From positions 56,231,968 to 56,295,967 of the forward strand of contig NC_089781.1 of the NCBI RefSeq assembly GCF_040412425.1: a stretch of 64,000 nucleotides of DNA, written 5' to 3'. The position numbers were made by a program, and so were the translations under genes. Source of the stretch: Macrobrachium rosenbergii (Eukaryota; Arthropoda; Malacostraca; Decapoda; Palaemonidae). Shown in pieces: positions 10,321 through 22,894 of this stretch. Position 1 is the stretch's first letter; each line of letters opens with the position of its first letter. The notes beneath the pieces are model-generated. The model worked only from the letters and a program-made list of their open reading frames with translations. It was not told the DNA's origin and made no database searches.

Positions 10321-11380
10321 TTGCACTGCTTGTCAGGTTCAAAGACACTCTGCTCTATTGGAAAATGCCTTAGTAAAACAAAACCAACCGTCATTGCTTT
10401 GACAGTGACAAATCCAAAAACCTTAGGCACCTCCACTTATTTCAGTGGAGGGTATCAATCAGACGAAGATGATTCTCCCCACTGTCAAGCTATGGGTCAC
10501 AAGACCTCAAAGATAAAAAAATCTGCACTTGCAGTAGCTACTTACTTTCCTGGAGGCTATGACCTCCTCCTGGGACAGGACTTCCGATCCCCTTCTAGGT
10601 TACAGAAATCCAGGGGTCCTATCCCCTCCACAAATAAATAAAACCAAGAGTCCTCAAGGACCTGCCTTAAACCAGCTGCCAGTACCACTTGAGTGCCCTG
10701 AGCAGTGCCAGGCTCCGACTGTCAAGCCCCTGAGAAATCACATTCCAGTGCCAGGCCCTGCCCCATTGCCAGTGCCAAGGCACACCCTGAATCTTCCTCT
10801 AAGGGATCCCAGTCCAGGTCGCCTCTCCCTCTCCGGCTTGGCACCGCTACCAGTACTGGTGTGAGAGCCAATCCACAATATACTTGGGTCCCCTCCATAT
10901 TCCTCTGACCACAGCAGAAGTTCACCCAAAGGTGCAGCCTCGCAACCTGTGCCTGAGATGGTCATGGCAAGCTGCAAGGCTCTCATGCCCACCATGACCT
11001 CTTCTCCTCCTTCCCAGTCCTCCACAGACAAAACCATGAATAAGAACTCTGCCATATCACAACTGGCCGATGAATTCAAGGACCTGTGACGACTAGTAGT
11101 TAAGCTTGTAATGAGTGCCCCTACTTTGGCCATCAAAGAAACTGGAGCAGGTGGCACTTTTATGTCTCCCTCGGACTCGGTTCCACTGATTCCCCTACCA
11201 AGGAGGTCCACTGAAGAAAGGTCACGGGCACAGATAAATCCAGGTAGCCCAATAAGAGCCATTGAGCTCTTCTTGCGCTAGCGCCCCGTGGCTCCGTTAT
11301 TTTATGAAGAACCTTGGCACCTCTGTCCAGAGGAGGATGCCGGGTTTCTTCGCATTTATTCTTCACACAACTGTGTGACT
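10321..11380 (+). pseudogene. Protease remnant and proline-rich debris of the older retroelement
   Basis: Near 10530-10585 the frame reads AVATYFPGGYDLLLGQDF, which resembles the C-terminal flap region of a retroelement aspartic protease. I found no DTG active site upstream, so that part is lost or mutated. Beyond 10620 the frames are short and rich in proline and serine, with many stops. No integrase or RT motif was found before the 3' LTR. The assignment rests on one motif and on position. Confidence 0.4.
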
Positions 11381-12253
11381 TAATTTCTTCTTGTAATGTT
11401 TCCGTCTACCACTCTGATCATTTGTCTCTCTTTTTCCAATCTTCTATTTTAATATTTCCTGGCAATCTTGCCTCTTCATGAACCCTTTGTATAAACCTAT
11501 AAATGGCTCCTCATCTTAATTTACTTCCCACTCTGCCAATGCAGAGTGCAATCACCAGATTTTTTTTATATACTGTAAGTCCTTTGACTTCCTATTTAGT
11601 GCCTACAACAGCATAGTGACTTTTAAATTGAATATAACAGAGCCATTCGGCCTACTTGCAAAAGCGCCACCCCTGCCACAGTGCCATTGCCATCGTCATT
11701 TATTTTACTTGTGACTCACAAAACCCATGTACTTTACATTCTTGATTGTCCTTCATTGTACTTAGCTTTGTGTTGCAAGGCACCCATGTTCTTAGTGCCA
11801 CATCTGGTACCGTGCCGATGCATACAAGTATCGTGGCATCACTTAACCTAAGCCCATGAATACTTCCTTGTAATGCCTCCTCAAGGCACCCCGACGGCAT
11901 GACTTTGGACTGTAAAGTAACCTTATTAATTAAGTTCATGTCTAACCTGAAGTTTTAATGCTGTAAATAATCCTATTATTGTTCTCCGTGGTGTTACCTA
12001 GATTCTTGAAATATTAATTCATAGACCTTTTTAATTTTGAATTTGCTATAGTGCTGCTTTAACTTAATAAGAAATTTCAAAACCAGTGATATGTACTTTG
12101 CTTCTGATTTTCTTGCTGAATCAATTAATTTTTTGAAATGTAATGTTAACCACAACAGGGAAGTAGAGAGTTATCAGTTTGTTCAGGTGAGTTCACTTAG
12201 TTGTTGACATTTCCACTCAATTCAAGGTGCAATTGTAAACTTTGTGGGGGAGC
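11381..12253 (+). other. Non-coding interior of the older retroelement
   Basis: This AT-rich stretch has no convincing frame. It ends with the purine-rich TTTGTGGGGGAG (12241-12252) immediately before the proposed 3' LTR, where a polypurine tract is expected. Confidence 0.4.
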
Positions 12254-13447
12254 TGTTAAGTGGGAAACCATTTCCGAAGCAAACCCAAACCTCCAAACTG
12301 CCTTGCAACCCAAAATAACGTAATTTCGTACTGATACCTAACTGAGGAGGGCGTGAGAAACTCAGCCCTATGTAAATTTCTCTCCATGCTTCCCTTTTTG
12401 GTGCATCTGTTTATCTCTCTTAAAGACCTGGTGACTGCTTGAATTACCTCTTTTCAGATAAAAGGCGAATGGAGACAAAGCCGGCCGAAAATCCGCCAGA
12501 CAGGTTGAGTTCCCCATAAAAACTGGTGAACATGGGTTGCCAGAAATCACCAGGATTTGGGTAAGATCCCAACATAGAAAATGAGGTGACTGAACTGCCA
12601 TCTTGCAATCCCAGTGACCTCTGGAGGGAGCAGACAGACACACTACCCCTTGCATGCTCCTTGTTGAGCTGACCCCTTCATGTGGTCACCTTTTCGACCA
12701 CCCAGTCGCATTACCTGTGCATTTTTCCATTAAACTCATCCCTCCAGAACTGGAGAAATTCGACGAGGCCGCTACAACGCTCTGTTATGAGGTAACGTCC
12801 TGACTGGAGGTTTTTTCAAGTCACGTATCTTAAATCTTCCACTGCACTCTCATTTTCTTTTCTGAAGTGCGAGTTATCACAAAGACCTGACTCACTTAGC
12901 TCAGTGTGAATTTTAATGCAAGTATATCGTACCAGAATCGAGTTATCTTGGCCCCCTCTTTTTAACCTCGATTTGCCCGAGATCATTGTAATTATCCTTG
13001 TTTAACTGCTGGCATTAACAAATTGCAGACGGTACATCGGCTGTGGAAGTATCGACTTGTCTTGTGCTTCTTGCAGTGAAAAGGCCACTGCAATTAACTC
13101 TACAGTATCCCTTTCGAGAGGATTTTTCGTATACTATTCAATTTTCTAACAGTGATAGCATAACTAACCACGTGGCAGCCCCTGTTGCATCTGCCTATCA
13201 TTCCCCAGTCTTCTGATTGACGTGTTTAAGTGTAAATATATTCCATTTAAAGTAAACCTAAGTGTTTATTTGCAACAGTCTCTTGTTGAAGTACAGCCCT
13301 CAGCCCAACTGCTTTTTCCTATTAAGGTTCCTGCCTGGCCTAGCAATTGCAGTCAGAATTTCAAGGTTTATTAGTAAGCCCCTGTTCACAAACTAGACCC
13401 AGTTGGACCCCTGAACAAGGAACACAGTAAATAGGCCAGGTAAGAAC

Positions 13448-13451
<4 letters not shown>
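12254..13451 (+). repeat. 3' LTR of the older retroelement
   Basis: It starts TGTTAAGTGGGAAACC after a purine tract and ends near GGTAAGAACTTATA, where a long AT array begins. Its last 500 bp match 2608-3105. The first 690 bp cannot be checked, because the matching part of the 5' LTR lies outside the window. Confidence 0.55.

Positions 13452-13537
<86 letters not shown>
13452..13537. repeat. (AT)n microsatellite
   Basis: An 86-bp perfect or near-perfect AT array at the end of the older LTR, directly next to the first tRNA-like repeat unit. Confidence 0.95.
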
Positions 13538-13540
<3 letters not shown>

Positions 13541-14330
13541 TTCTGACTCACGTCAGGATCAGACAGGTCTCTCAGGTGGAAAGCAAGGGCGTTACCACTG
13601 GGCCATACAAGTCTAAAAAGTTGAACCTGAGAGCAACTCTTACCTGGGCAAGCTAACTGCTTGCATACCAGCAGTTTTCCCAACTTCCCGACTCAGCAAT
13701 GACCCAATGGACAACATTTCATTCGAATTATCCCTATAGAAATCATCAACACACAATCATGTGTGGAACAGAAATAAATTTCTGACTCACGTCATCGAAC
13801 CCAGGTCTCTCAGGTGGAAAGCAAGGGCGTTACCCACTGGGCCATACAAGTCTAAGAAGTCGGAACCTGAGAGCAACTGCACCCAAGGAATTACCTGGGC
13901 AAGCTAACTGCTTGCATACCAGCGAGTTTTCCCCAACTTCCCGACTCAGCAATGACCCAATGGACAACATTTCATTCGAATTATCCCTTCTGAGTGAATA
14001 AGATAGAAATTTATTTCTGTTCCACACGTGATTGTGTGTTGATGATTTCTATCTTATTCACTCAGAAGGGATAATTATTTCTGTTCCACACGTGATTGTG
14101 TGTTGATGATTTCTATCTTATTCACTCAGAAGGGATAATTCGAATTTCTGTTCCACACGTGATTGTGTGTTGATGATTTCTATCTTATTCACTCAGAAGG
14201 GATAATTCGAATGAAATGTTGTCCATTGGGTCATTGCTGAGTCGGGAAGTTGGGAAAACTCGCTGGTATGCAAGCAATTAGCTTGCCCAGGTAATTCCTT
14301 GGGTGCAGTTGCTCTCAGTTTCCGACTTCT

Positions 14331-14405
14331 TTTAGACTTGTATGGCCCAGTGGGTAACGCCCTGCTTTCCACCTGAGAGACCTGGGTTCGATCCCGACGT
14401 GAGTC
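14331..14405 (+). repeat. tRNA-like head of a SINE unit
   Basis: The A box-like sequence is at 14343-14353 and the B box-like sequence at 14385-14395. The part between reads like a degenerate anticodon arm with TTTCCAC in the loop. The stems pair poorly, so this is not called as a functional tRNA gene. Confidence 0.6.
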
Positions 14406-14602
14406 AGAAATTTATTTCTGTTCCACACGTGATTGTGTGTTGATGATTTCTATCTTATTCACTCAGAAGGGATAATTCGAATGAAATGTTGTCCATTGGG
14501 TCATTGCTGAGTCGGGAAGTTGGGGAAAACTCGCTGGTATGCAAGCAGTTAGCTTGCCCAGGTAATTCCTTAATTGCAGTTGCTCTCAGGTTCCGACTTC
14601 TT

Positions 14603-14677
14603 TTAGACTTGTATGGCCCAGTGGGTAACGCCCTTGCTTTCCACCTGAGAGACCTGGGTTCGATCCCGACGTGAGTC
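14603..14677 (+). repeat. tRNA-like head of a second SINE unit
   Basis: A box-like sequence at 14614-14624 and B box-like sequence at 14657-14667. It is nearly identical to the unit 270 bp upstream. Confidence 0.6.
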
Positions 14678-14722
14678 AGAAATTTATTTCTGTTCCACAC
14701 GTGATTGTGTGTTGATGATTTC

Positions 14723-16047
<1,325 letters not shown>

Positions 16048-16720
16048 TGATATGTATTACAATATGTGTGTATTCTATAAAAGTAATATGTTTTCTGTAT
16101 TTTTGATATGCTATTTTCTATATTTCTCATGTGTTGTGAAATATAACAAGGTGGTTTTGTAGTATGTGTGTTTTTGCGCAATGCTTGTATATGTTTTCTT
16201 TTGTGTTTGTCATATATTGACTGTAATAGCTGGGAATAATGTTTATGGGAGATGCTAAATGTCAGATTTTTCAAGGGTTGGCTGGTTGTCTGATAAGATA
16301 AGATGTGTCTTCCTGTAGGCTTGTTTGTTCAGGTGGACAGGATGTGGGTACGCAAGAGAGATCCTAGAAGCCACTTATGTTATCAGTTAAAAAGGAGATG
16401 GGTTGACAGGTTTGATGTCCATTGCCAGTTCAGAGGCCTGTGTGTTTACACAAGTGTTAAGGCAGGAAGCTGTCAATTGTTCAGATAAGAGGCAGGCCTA
16501 TGTAATTCTCTGAGCCAGGGAATAATTTCCCTGTCTTTTTTCCCTCTTCAGGGGAAGAATATTTCTTCTTTCTTTCCCCAGGGAAGAAACTCAGTTTATT
16601 CCTGTTTCTTCCAGGGTGACCACTTTCTTCAAATGACTAACTAGCAACCCAGGTTTAACCTCATAGGAGATTTTTGGTGGAATAAAGTCAGTTCAGATAG
16701 AGATTTGGTAAAGAAAGGGT

Positions 16721-16722
<2 letters not shown>

Positions 16723-16788
<66 letters not shown>
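16723..16788 (+). repeat. (CT)n tract inside the 5' LTR
   Basis: 66 bp of CT at the same relative place as the 22815-22892 tract in the other LTR. The tract therefore came with the element. Confidence 0.95.
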
Positions 16789-16791
<3 letters not shown>

Positions 16792-17017
16792 CCCTCTTCA
16801 AATAGAAGAGTGTAAAATTGTGGTCACTCTCCCAAACAAATATGTTTTATGAACTGTTAATAATATTTGATGCTCCCTTGGTAGAATCTGATATAAGAGA
16901 GAATATATTGTAACAGGCCCGATGTACAAGTGTTTTTACTAAGGAAAAAGTTGTGCAATGGTGTGCAGAGACTTGTATAAGGTAAAGTGGTATTTACTTA
17001 TTTTTTTACCATGGTAA

Positions 17018-17135
17018 AAAGGTGAATGTGATCTTTCTAAAAAGGTGAATGTAATCTTTTAAAAAGGTGAATGTGATATTTTAAAAAGGTGGATGCAATC
17101 TTTTTAAAAAGGTAGATTATAATCTTTAAACAAAT
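17018..17135 (+). repeat. Short tandem repeats inside the 5' LTR
   Basis: About five copies of a 20-22 bp unit reading roughly AAAAAGGTGAATGTGATCTT. The matching block in the 3' LTR is at about 23112-23222. Confidence 0.8.
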
Positions 17136-18121
17136 TTTGCCTTAGTGATTTTGTTGTTGATAAACTTTTTGTGCATTTTTACATGTTCTTTTCTTTACGT
17201 TTCTTTTATGTGTTCTTGTGTTTATAATTTCACAGTGTTACCCAAGATTTTGTGTTTGTGATTTGACATTGATTTTGTTAGCACTTTATATGTGTTGATA
17301 CTTTAACAATGAATACTTGTGTTGATTTCATTTCTTAAGATTTCATTGAAAACTTGTGTTGATTTCATTTTTTAAGATTTCTTTTTCAAATTTGGAGTAA
17401 ATTTTAATAGTCTGAATTTTGCTTAATTAATGCAAATTATTGATAAATATAAAGTTTTGTGAATTAATCTTGTTTAAGAATTAATTGAATCTTACGTTGT
17501 TTTCAAGTGATAGTAAATTTTTTTGAGATTGTGGACTCTACTTATAACTTGTGAACTTAGAAATAAATTTTTGTATTTAAAGTTTTAAAAGCAGTGTTTC
17601 ATTTTGACCACCAGTGAATATGGTTATTTATGTATGCACAAAGTAAGTGATAAATACAGTATGTTCTGTTCTCCTTCGTGTTTTTGAAGTGAATTAGGAC
17701 CAGGGAAACAATCATAGTTGTTTGATGGAGTGATGCCCTTTCCCCTCTAGTATACTTATTGCTTAATAGTTATTACCTTACTCATAACTTGATAAACTTA
17801 GATTGATTTTTTCAAGCGATAAGCAAATTTTAAGGGATCAGTGTTACCTTTAGAGTGTTCAGTCGTAATATTATTATTATGAGATTTTAGGTATCTGGCT
17901 GAAGTGAGGTAAATTTTTGGATTTAATAGTTGTGTAATAACCAGGCACTTGATCACTTCGTGACAATATATTTAGTGCCCAGACCCTGGAGAACAAAACA
18001 GAATATCACTCTGATTTATGGTTTATACATGGTGGTGTTAGGGTCATATTTTGATAGGAGAGTGACCACATAGTTGTTTTGAATTGCACTGTACAATATT
18101 TAGCTGAGTAAATTAGAGGAA

Positions 18122-19468
18122 ATGGGTCTGTTTGAAGTTCAGGAATTTTTAAGTGCTCTATCCATCAGAAAGTTATCTGAATCTCACCTGACTAAGGCAG
18201 TGGCATGTTGGGATAATGTAACCAGTGGTATGATTGAGTCACAAATCAAATGTATTGCAATTCAAGCATTGATAAAATCTGGTAAAGTAGGTAGAGAGTT
18301 AAATGAGGCATATGAATTGTTGAATGCAGCTGAGATGGAATTTACATATAAGCAAGGGCAAGACAATGAGAACAATGATGCAGAGGCAGAGCTTAGACAT
18401 TTAGAAACAGAAGAAAATTTGTGTAGACTGAAGGTGCTAGAATCAGAAGAAAAGTTACTTAGGCTGCAGATGCAGGCTGATAGAGAAAAACATGAAAGGG
18501 AATTGGAGTTAATCAGAGCTCGATCCACATTACCTGTAAACCTATATAACTATATCCAAGGTAATGCAGACCCACCTGTGATTGATGTAGTAAGAGTACA
18601 GCAGTTAACTCCAAAGAAGAAGCTCCAGATGAGTTTTTGAACACTTTGAAAAAGTGGCTACAGGTATGGCATGGCCAGAGGATAAATGGTCAGTTTTGTT
18701 ACAGAGTGTTCTCATTGGTAAAGGAAGAAGTGCCTATTTAGTCTTATCAGCTGACCAGTGTAAAGAGTACAGTGTCCTGAAACACAATGTGTTACAAGTT
18801 TACCAGATGACCCCTGAATATTACAATGAAAAATTTAGATCTTTGAAGAAGGATGACAAGATGACTTTCTTGGATTATGCCTATAAAGTAAGATGTTTCA
18901 GACGATGGTTGGAGGCTGCTAAGGTTAGGTCTATGGACGAACTTGAGGAGTTAGTAGTCTTAGAGCAATATCTGAGAGGAATTCCTGAACACATAAGAGC
19001 TTATTTAAGAGACAGAGAGGTTAAGAAACTTGACAAAGCTGTTACACTGAGTGAGGATTATAATATCATCAGTAGCAGAAAGAATTATAATGTCAAGTAG
19101 CAGAACCAACAACTCACAGGCTATAGGTCTCAGTCGAATTTCAAGAACATTGATGTGAGGAATCCTTCTAGTAGCTATACCAATACAAAGCCAGAATATA
19201 CCCCTCAGCAGTTGAATGGTAAACCCTCACCTTCCAGTATCTCAAGGCAGATGCAGAAGACTAATGTTGCTTGCTACAAGTGTGGAAGAGTAGGACACTA
19301 TACTGTAGTCGAAATTGTTATAAGAAACAACAGCAGACCAAACCAGTTGGACAAATGGTAAAGGGTAACCAGGCAAAACCAACTATGAGGAATAGTGTGG
19401 GAAACAATGAGACTATACAAGCAAAGTGTTTAGCAACCAGTGGAAATGCAACTTCAAGCAGTGAGTAG
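18122..19468 (+). pseudogene. gag: Gag of the Gmr1-type element: coiled coil, SCAN-like capsid, zinc knuckle
   Basis: The frame opens at 18122 with a 172-residue segment. It contains a helical N-terminal part and a long charged coiled coil (EEKLLRLQMQADREKHEREL). A frameshift near 18620 leads into the capsid-like part (18654-19100), with RSLKKDDKMTFLDYAYKVR and LEQYLRGIPEHIRAY, which resemble SCAN-type Gag. Past a stop at 19098-19100, a knuckle begins CYKCGRVGHY near 19272. Its last cysteine lies in another frame (CSRNCYKK), so a second frameshift splits it. Intact Gag would package the RNA; this copy is broken in at least three places. Confidence 0.75.
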
Positions 19469-19477
19469 CTGAACAGT

Positions 19478-21349
19478 GTGGAGGCTTTTAAGCCATATAT
19501 TTATGAAGGTTTGCTGACAACTCCCTCCTCGAGTGTGCAGGTACCAGTCAAGATATTACATGATACAGGAAGTAACCATAGTGTGGTAGTTTGTGGTGCT
19601 CACCCACAGTTGGAGAAGAATCTCACCAGAGATTCAATTATTTTGAAGGGTATTGGAGGAAAGGAAGTAACTCCTATATGCCGCTTGCATTTGTCCTGTC
19701 AACTGGTGACAGGAAGTATTGATTTTGCTGTAAAGGACTCACTAGCTGTTGAAGGTGTGCATGTTTTATTGGGTAATGAAGTTGGTGGTATACCCTTCGT
19801 TCCTTGTCCTTTAGTGACAGACAAACCATTGAGGATTAGTCCTTCAGTAGAGATAGAGAAGAAAAATCCCCACCTGTTTCCAAGTTGCGTAACTACCAGG
19901 AGTATGAAGAGAAATACTTATGAAAGTGAAGTAATTGAGGATTTACTGGTATCAGAAGGATCTTTGAGCTTAGAAGAGCTGTTCCAGGAAAATGAAAATT
20001 TCCCTAGTGCTAATAAAGAAGAAAGTATTCAAGAAGAAGAGGATCCTGTTGTTATTGAAGAGTCTCAACGTAGTCAGAGTGTTCCTGAAGATAGTAGTGA
20101 AACTACAGTAGCAGAGTTGGTGGATATTGAGAGTTCAACCCTTGAAGTTGGTCAAGTGACTAGAGAGAAACTAATAGAACTGCAGAAGAGGGGTACAACG
20201 TTGAATGATTTATTTTTCAGAGTTGTTGATCAAGAAGAGATGCAACAAACTCATACCTGTTATTACCTAAAAGAAGGATTGCTAATGAGGAAGCATCGAC
20301 CTACAGATATTCCAGGAAATGCTGAGTGGGGGGAATATCATCAAATTTTTATTCCATATCCGTTGAGAAAACAAGTAGTAGCAGTAGCACACGAGTCTGG
20401 ACATATGGGAATCAGGAAGATAGTTGAGAAGATTATGAAATATTTTTTCTGGGCTGGACTTCACAAGAATGTTAGCAGATTTTGCAGAGAGTGTCATACA
20501 TGCCGGATAGCTGGAAAACCGAATGAAACTATTCAGAAAGCCCCCCTACAACCCATAGAAGCTAGAGGAGAACCCTTTAGCAAGGTGATAGTAGATGTGG
20601 TTGGACTGCTTCTGAAAACGAAGAAAGGGCATGAATATCTGTTGACATTAATGTGTCCAGGAACAAGGTATCCTGAGGCGATTCCTGTAAGAAGTATAAG
20701 TGCAAAGATAATTGCTGAGAAGTTGGTTGAATTTTTCTCCAAGTTTGGAATACCAGAAATTTTACAAAGCGATATAAAGGAACGAACTTTACTTCAAAAT
20801 TATTCCAGGATTTGATGAACTCTTTAGGAGTGAAACAACAATTATCAACCGCTTACCATCCAGAGACTCAAGGAGCATTGGAAAGGTTCCACCAGACTTT
20901 GAAAAGTATGTTAACAAAGTACTGTAATGAATCAGGAAGAGAATGGGATGCTGGTTTACCTTTAATGTTATTTGAGGTTAGGAATGCTTATCAAGAAAGT
21001 ATGGGATGTTCACCGAATGAAATGATTTTTGGTCGAGACGTGAGAGGTCCATTGAAGATTCTTGCAGAGAATTGGGAAGAAAATCAAGAGGAAGTCCAAG
21101 AATTTGAGGAAAAGGTTAAGAGAATTTAGAAAATTCTCTTTAGAAAATTTGAAAATAAGTCAAAAGAAAATGAAAAGGAAATATGGTGCTAAGACTAAGC
21201 TAAGAAATTTTAGTGTTGGACAGCAAGTTCTAGTGTTCTTACCAGTGAAAAGATTTCCCCTTACAAATAAGTTTCAAGGTCCTTATAGGATAATAAAGAA
21301 GTTAAGTGATCGAACTTATGTGATTGAAACACCAGGGAGAAGGAAATGA
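19478..21349 (+). pseudogene. pol: Protease and integrase of the Gmr1-type element
   Basis: The protease has the active-site motif HDTGSNHSVV near 19558 and the later LLGNEVGG near 19767. It is followed directly by an acidic linker and an integrase. The HHCC zinc finger reads HESGHMG (20391) through CRECHTC (20485). The core has RYPEAIPVRS near 20668 and, after a frame change at 20815, STAYHPETQGALERFHQTLK. The integrase C-terminal module has FQGPYRI near 21276 and the junction phrase HVNLLKPYF near 21362. Placing integrase right after protease defines the Gmr1 arrangement. The frame breaks at 20815, 21127 and 21349. Confidence 0.8.
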
Positions 21350-22137
21350 CAGACGAAGATACATGTGAATCTTTTGAAACCTTACTTCTCAGAGACTAGA
21401 AGTGAAACAGTGTCTATAACCCAAACAACTTCATCTACAAAGGACAATGATGACTACAAATTAGGAGCTGAAACCAAGATGAACAATTCTTCAATGTTGG
21501 AAAATTTGGAGAACAAACTAAAACATCTGAGTGTTGAACAAAACAAGGAATTAAGTGAAATGATTCAAAGTTTCCTTGAGATTTTTGCAGATGTACCAAG
21601 GTGTACCGACTTGACAAAGCATGAGACAAAGATCAGAGAAGATGGAAAGCCTTTTAAACAAAGAGCTTACCATGTATCACCTTTTCACTGAGATGTTTTG
21701 AAAAAAGAAGTTGAATATTTATTGCAGCATGGATTAGCAGAACCCAGTTCAAAAGTCATTACAGTTCTCCTTGTGTTAGGGAAGAAACCAGATGGCTCAT
21801 TTAGGATGTGTACTGATTATAGGAAGCTGAATTCCATTAGTGTGGCTGACAATTATCCCCTACCTCTTATTGATCAATTACGTGATAATATTGGGCAAGC
21901 CAAGATTGTTGCTAAAGTAGTGAAAAAGTTACAAAGATTTGTGGACGTGCCTACAGTTTGTAGTCGATTCTGTTCAAGTTTTTCAGCCATAGCAGCTCCT
22001 CTGATTGATTGTATAACCTTATTGTGTAGAGAGAGAGAACACTTTTGGAGAGAGCAATGTAACTGTCGATTATTTATCCCATTCCAAATCGTTGGATTTA
22101 AACCCGGGATAATTAATCTTCTGGGGGGAGGAAGATA
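21350..22137 (+). pseudogene. pol: Truncated reverse transcriptase of the Gmr1-type element
   Basis: This lies downstream of integrase. It includes the usual pre-RT segment (IFADVPRCTDLTKHE), then GKKPDGSFRMCTDYRKLN near 21780 and DNYPLPLIDQLRD near 21848. At about 21910 the sequence jumps from DNIGQAKIV to a stretch resembling the connection after the palm (VKKLQRF, then SAIAAPLIDC). The YxDD catalytic motif and all of RNase H are missing. An in-frame TGA at 21689 also breaks it. The polypurine tract and 3' LTR follow immediately. Confidence 0.75.
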
Positions 22138-22813
22138 TAGATATGTCTTATGATATGTGTGGATTCTATAAAGGTAATATGTTTTCTGTATTTTTGATAT
22201 GCTATTTTCTATATTCCCCATGTGTTGTGAAATATAACGAGGTGGTTTTGTAGTATGTGTGTTTTTGCACAATGCTTGTATATGTTTTCTTTTGTGTTTG
22301 TCATATATTGACTGTAATAGCTGAAAATAATGTTTATGGGAGATGCTAAATGTCAGATTTTACAAGGGCTGGCTGGTTGTCCGATAAGATAAGATGTGTC
22401 TTCCTGTAGGCTTGTTTGTTCAGGTGGACAGGATGTGGGTATGCAAGAGAGATCCTAGAAGCCACTTATGTTATCAATTAAAGGAAGATGGGTTGACAGG
22501 TTTGATATCCATGGCCAGTTCAGAGGCCAGTGTGTTTACACAAGTGTTAAGGCAGGAAGTTGTCAATCATTCAGAAGAGGCAGGCCTATGTAATTCTCTG
22601 AGCCAGGGAATAATTTCCCTGGCTTTTTTTTCCCTCTTCAGGGGAAGAATCTATTTTTTGCTTTCTTTCCCCAGGGAAGAAATTCAGTTTATTCCTGTTT
22701 CTTCCAGGGTGACCACTTTCTTCAAATGCCTAACTAGCAACCCAGGTTTAACCTCATGGGAGATTTTTGGTGGAATAAAGCCAGTTCAGATAGAGATTTG
22801 GTAAAGAAAAGTT

Positions 22814-22894
<81 letters not shown>

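Larger units (their letters stand above)
2608..13451 (+). mobile_element. Older LTR retroelement with SCAN-like gag, host of two nested gypsy insertions
   Basis: The segment 2608-3105 is repeated at 12943-13450 with moderate divergence. After 3105 the sequence becomes TGGCGACC, as expected of a primer-binding site next to a 5' LTR. The second copy lies downstream of gag and of a purine tract (TTTGTGGGGGAG, near 12241). I read this as 5' LTR end, leader (with the gypsy insertion 3444-7542 and two tandem-repeat blocks), gag, protease remnant, long non-coding stretch and 3' LTR. No reverse transcriptase or integrase remains. Most of the 5' LTR lies upstream of gypsy copy 1 and outside the window. 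The gag type resembles that of the Gmr1-like element at 16-24 kb, so the same broad group is plausible. Confidence 0.6.
13538..14722. repeat. Back-to-back cluster of tRNA-like SINE units
   Basis: Two inverted units (13538-13775 and 13776 to about 14030) face two direct units (about 14181-14450 and 14451-14722, period 270 bp). Short partial copies of the unit edge (GTGATTGTGTGTTGATGATT) lie between them at 14028-14140. Each full unit carries a pol III A box-like TGGCCCAGTGG and B box-like GGTTCGATCCC about 32 bp apart, followed by a tRNA-unrelated part. The arrangement is a large imperfect palindrome. I infer a tRNA-derived SINE family; the anticodon arm is most like a glycine tRNA with TCC. 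Confidence 0.75.
16048..17969 (+). repeat. 5' LTR of the Gmr1-type element
   Basis: It aligns along its whole length with 22138-24058. Internal features common to both are a long (CT)n tract (here 16723-16788) and a block of short AAAAAGGTGAATGTGATC-type tandem repeats (here about 17018-17135). The sequence after the LTR (TAGTGCCCAGACCCTGG) is a possible, somewhat mutated primer-binding site. Confidence 0.85.

Noticed and set aside
14331..14405. tRNA gene
   Set aside because: The A and B boxes are good but the stems do not pair well, and the sequence repeats every 270 bp with non-tRNA text, so it is a SINE head.
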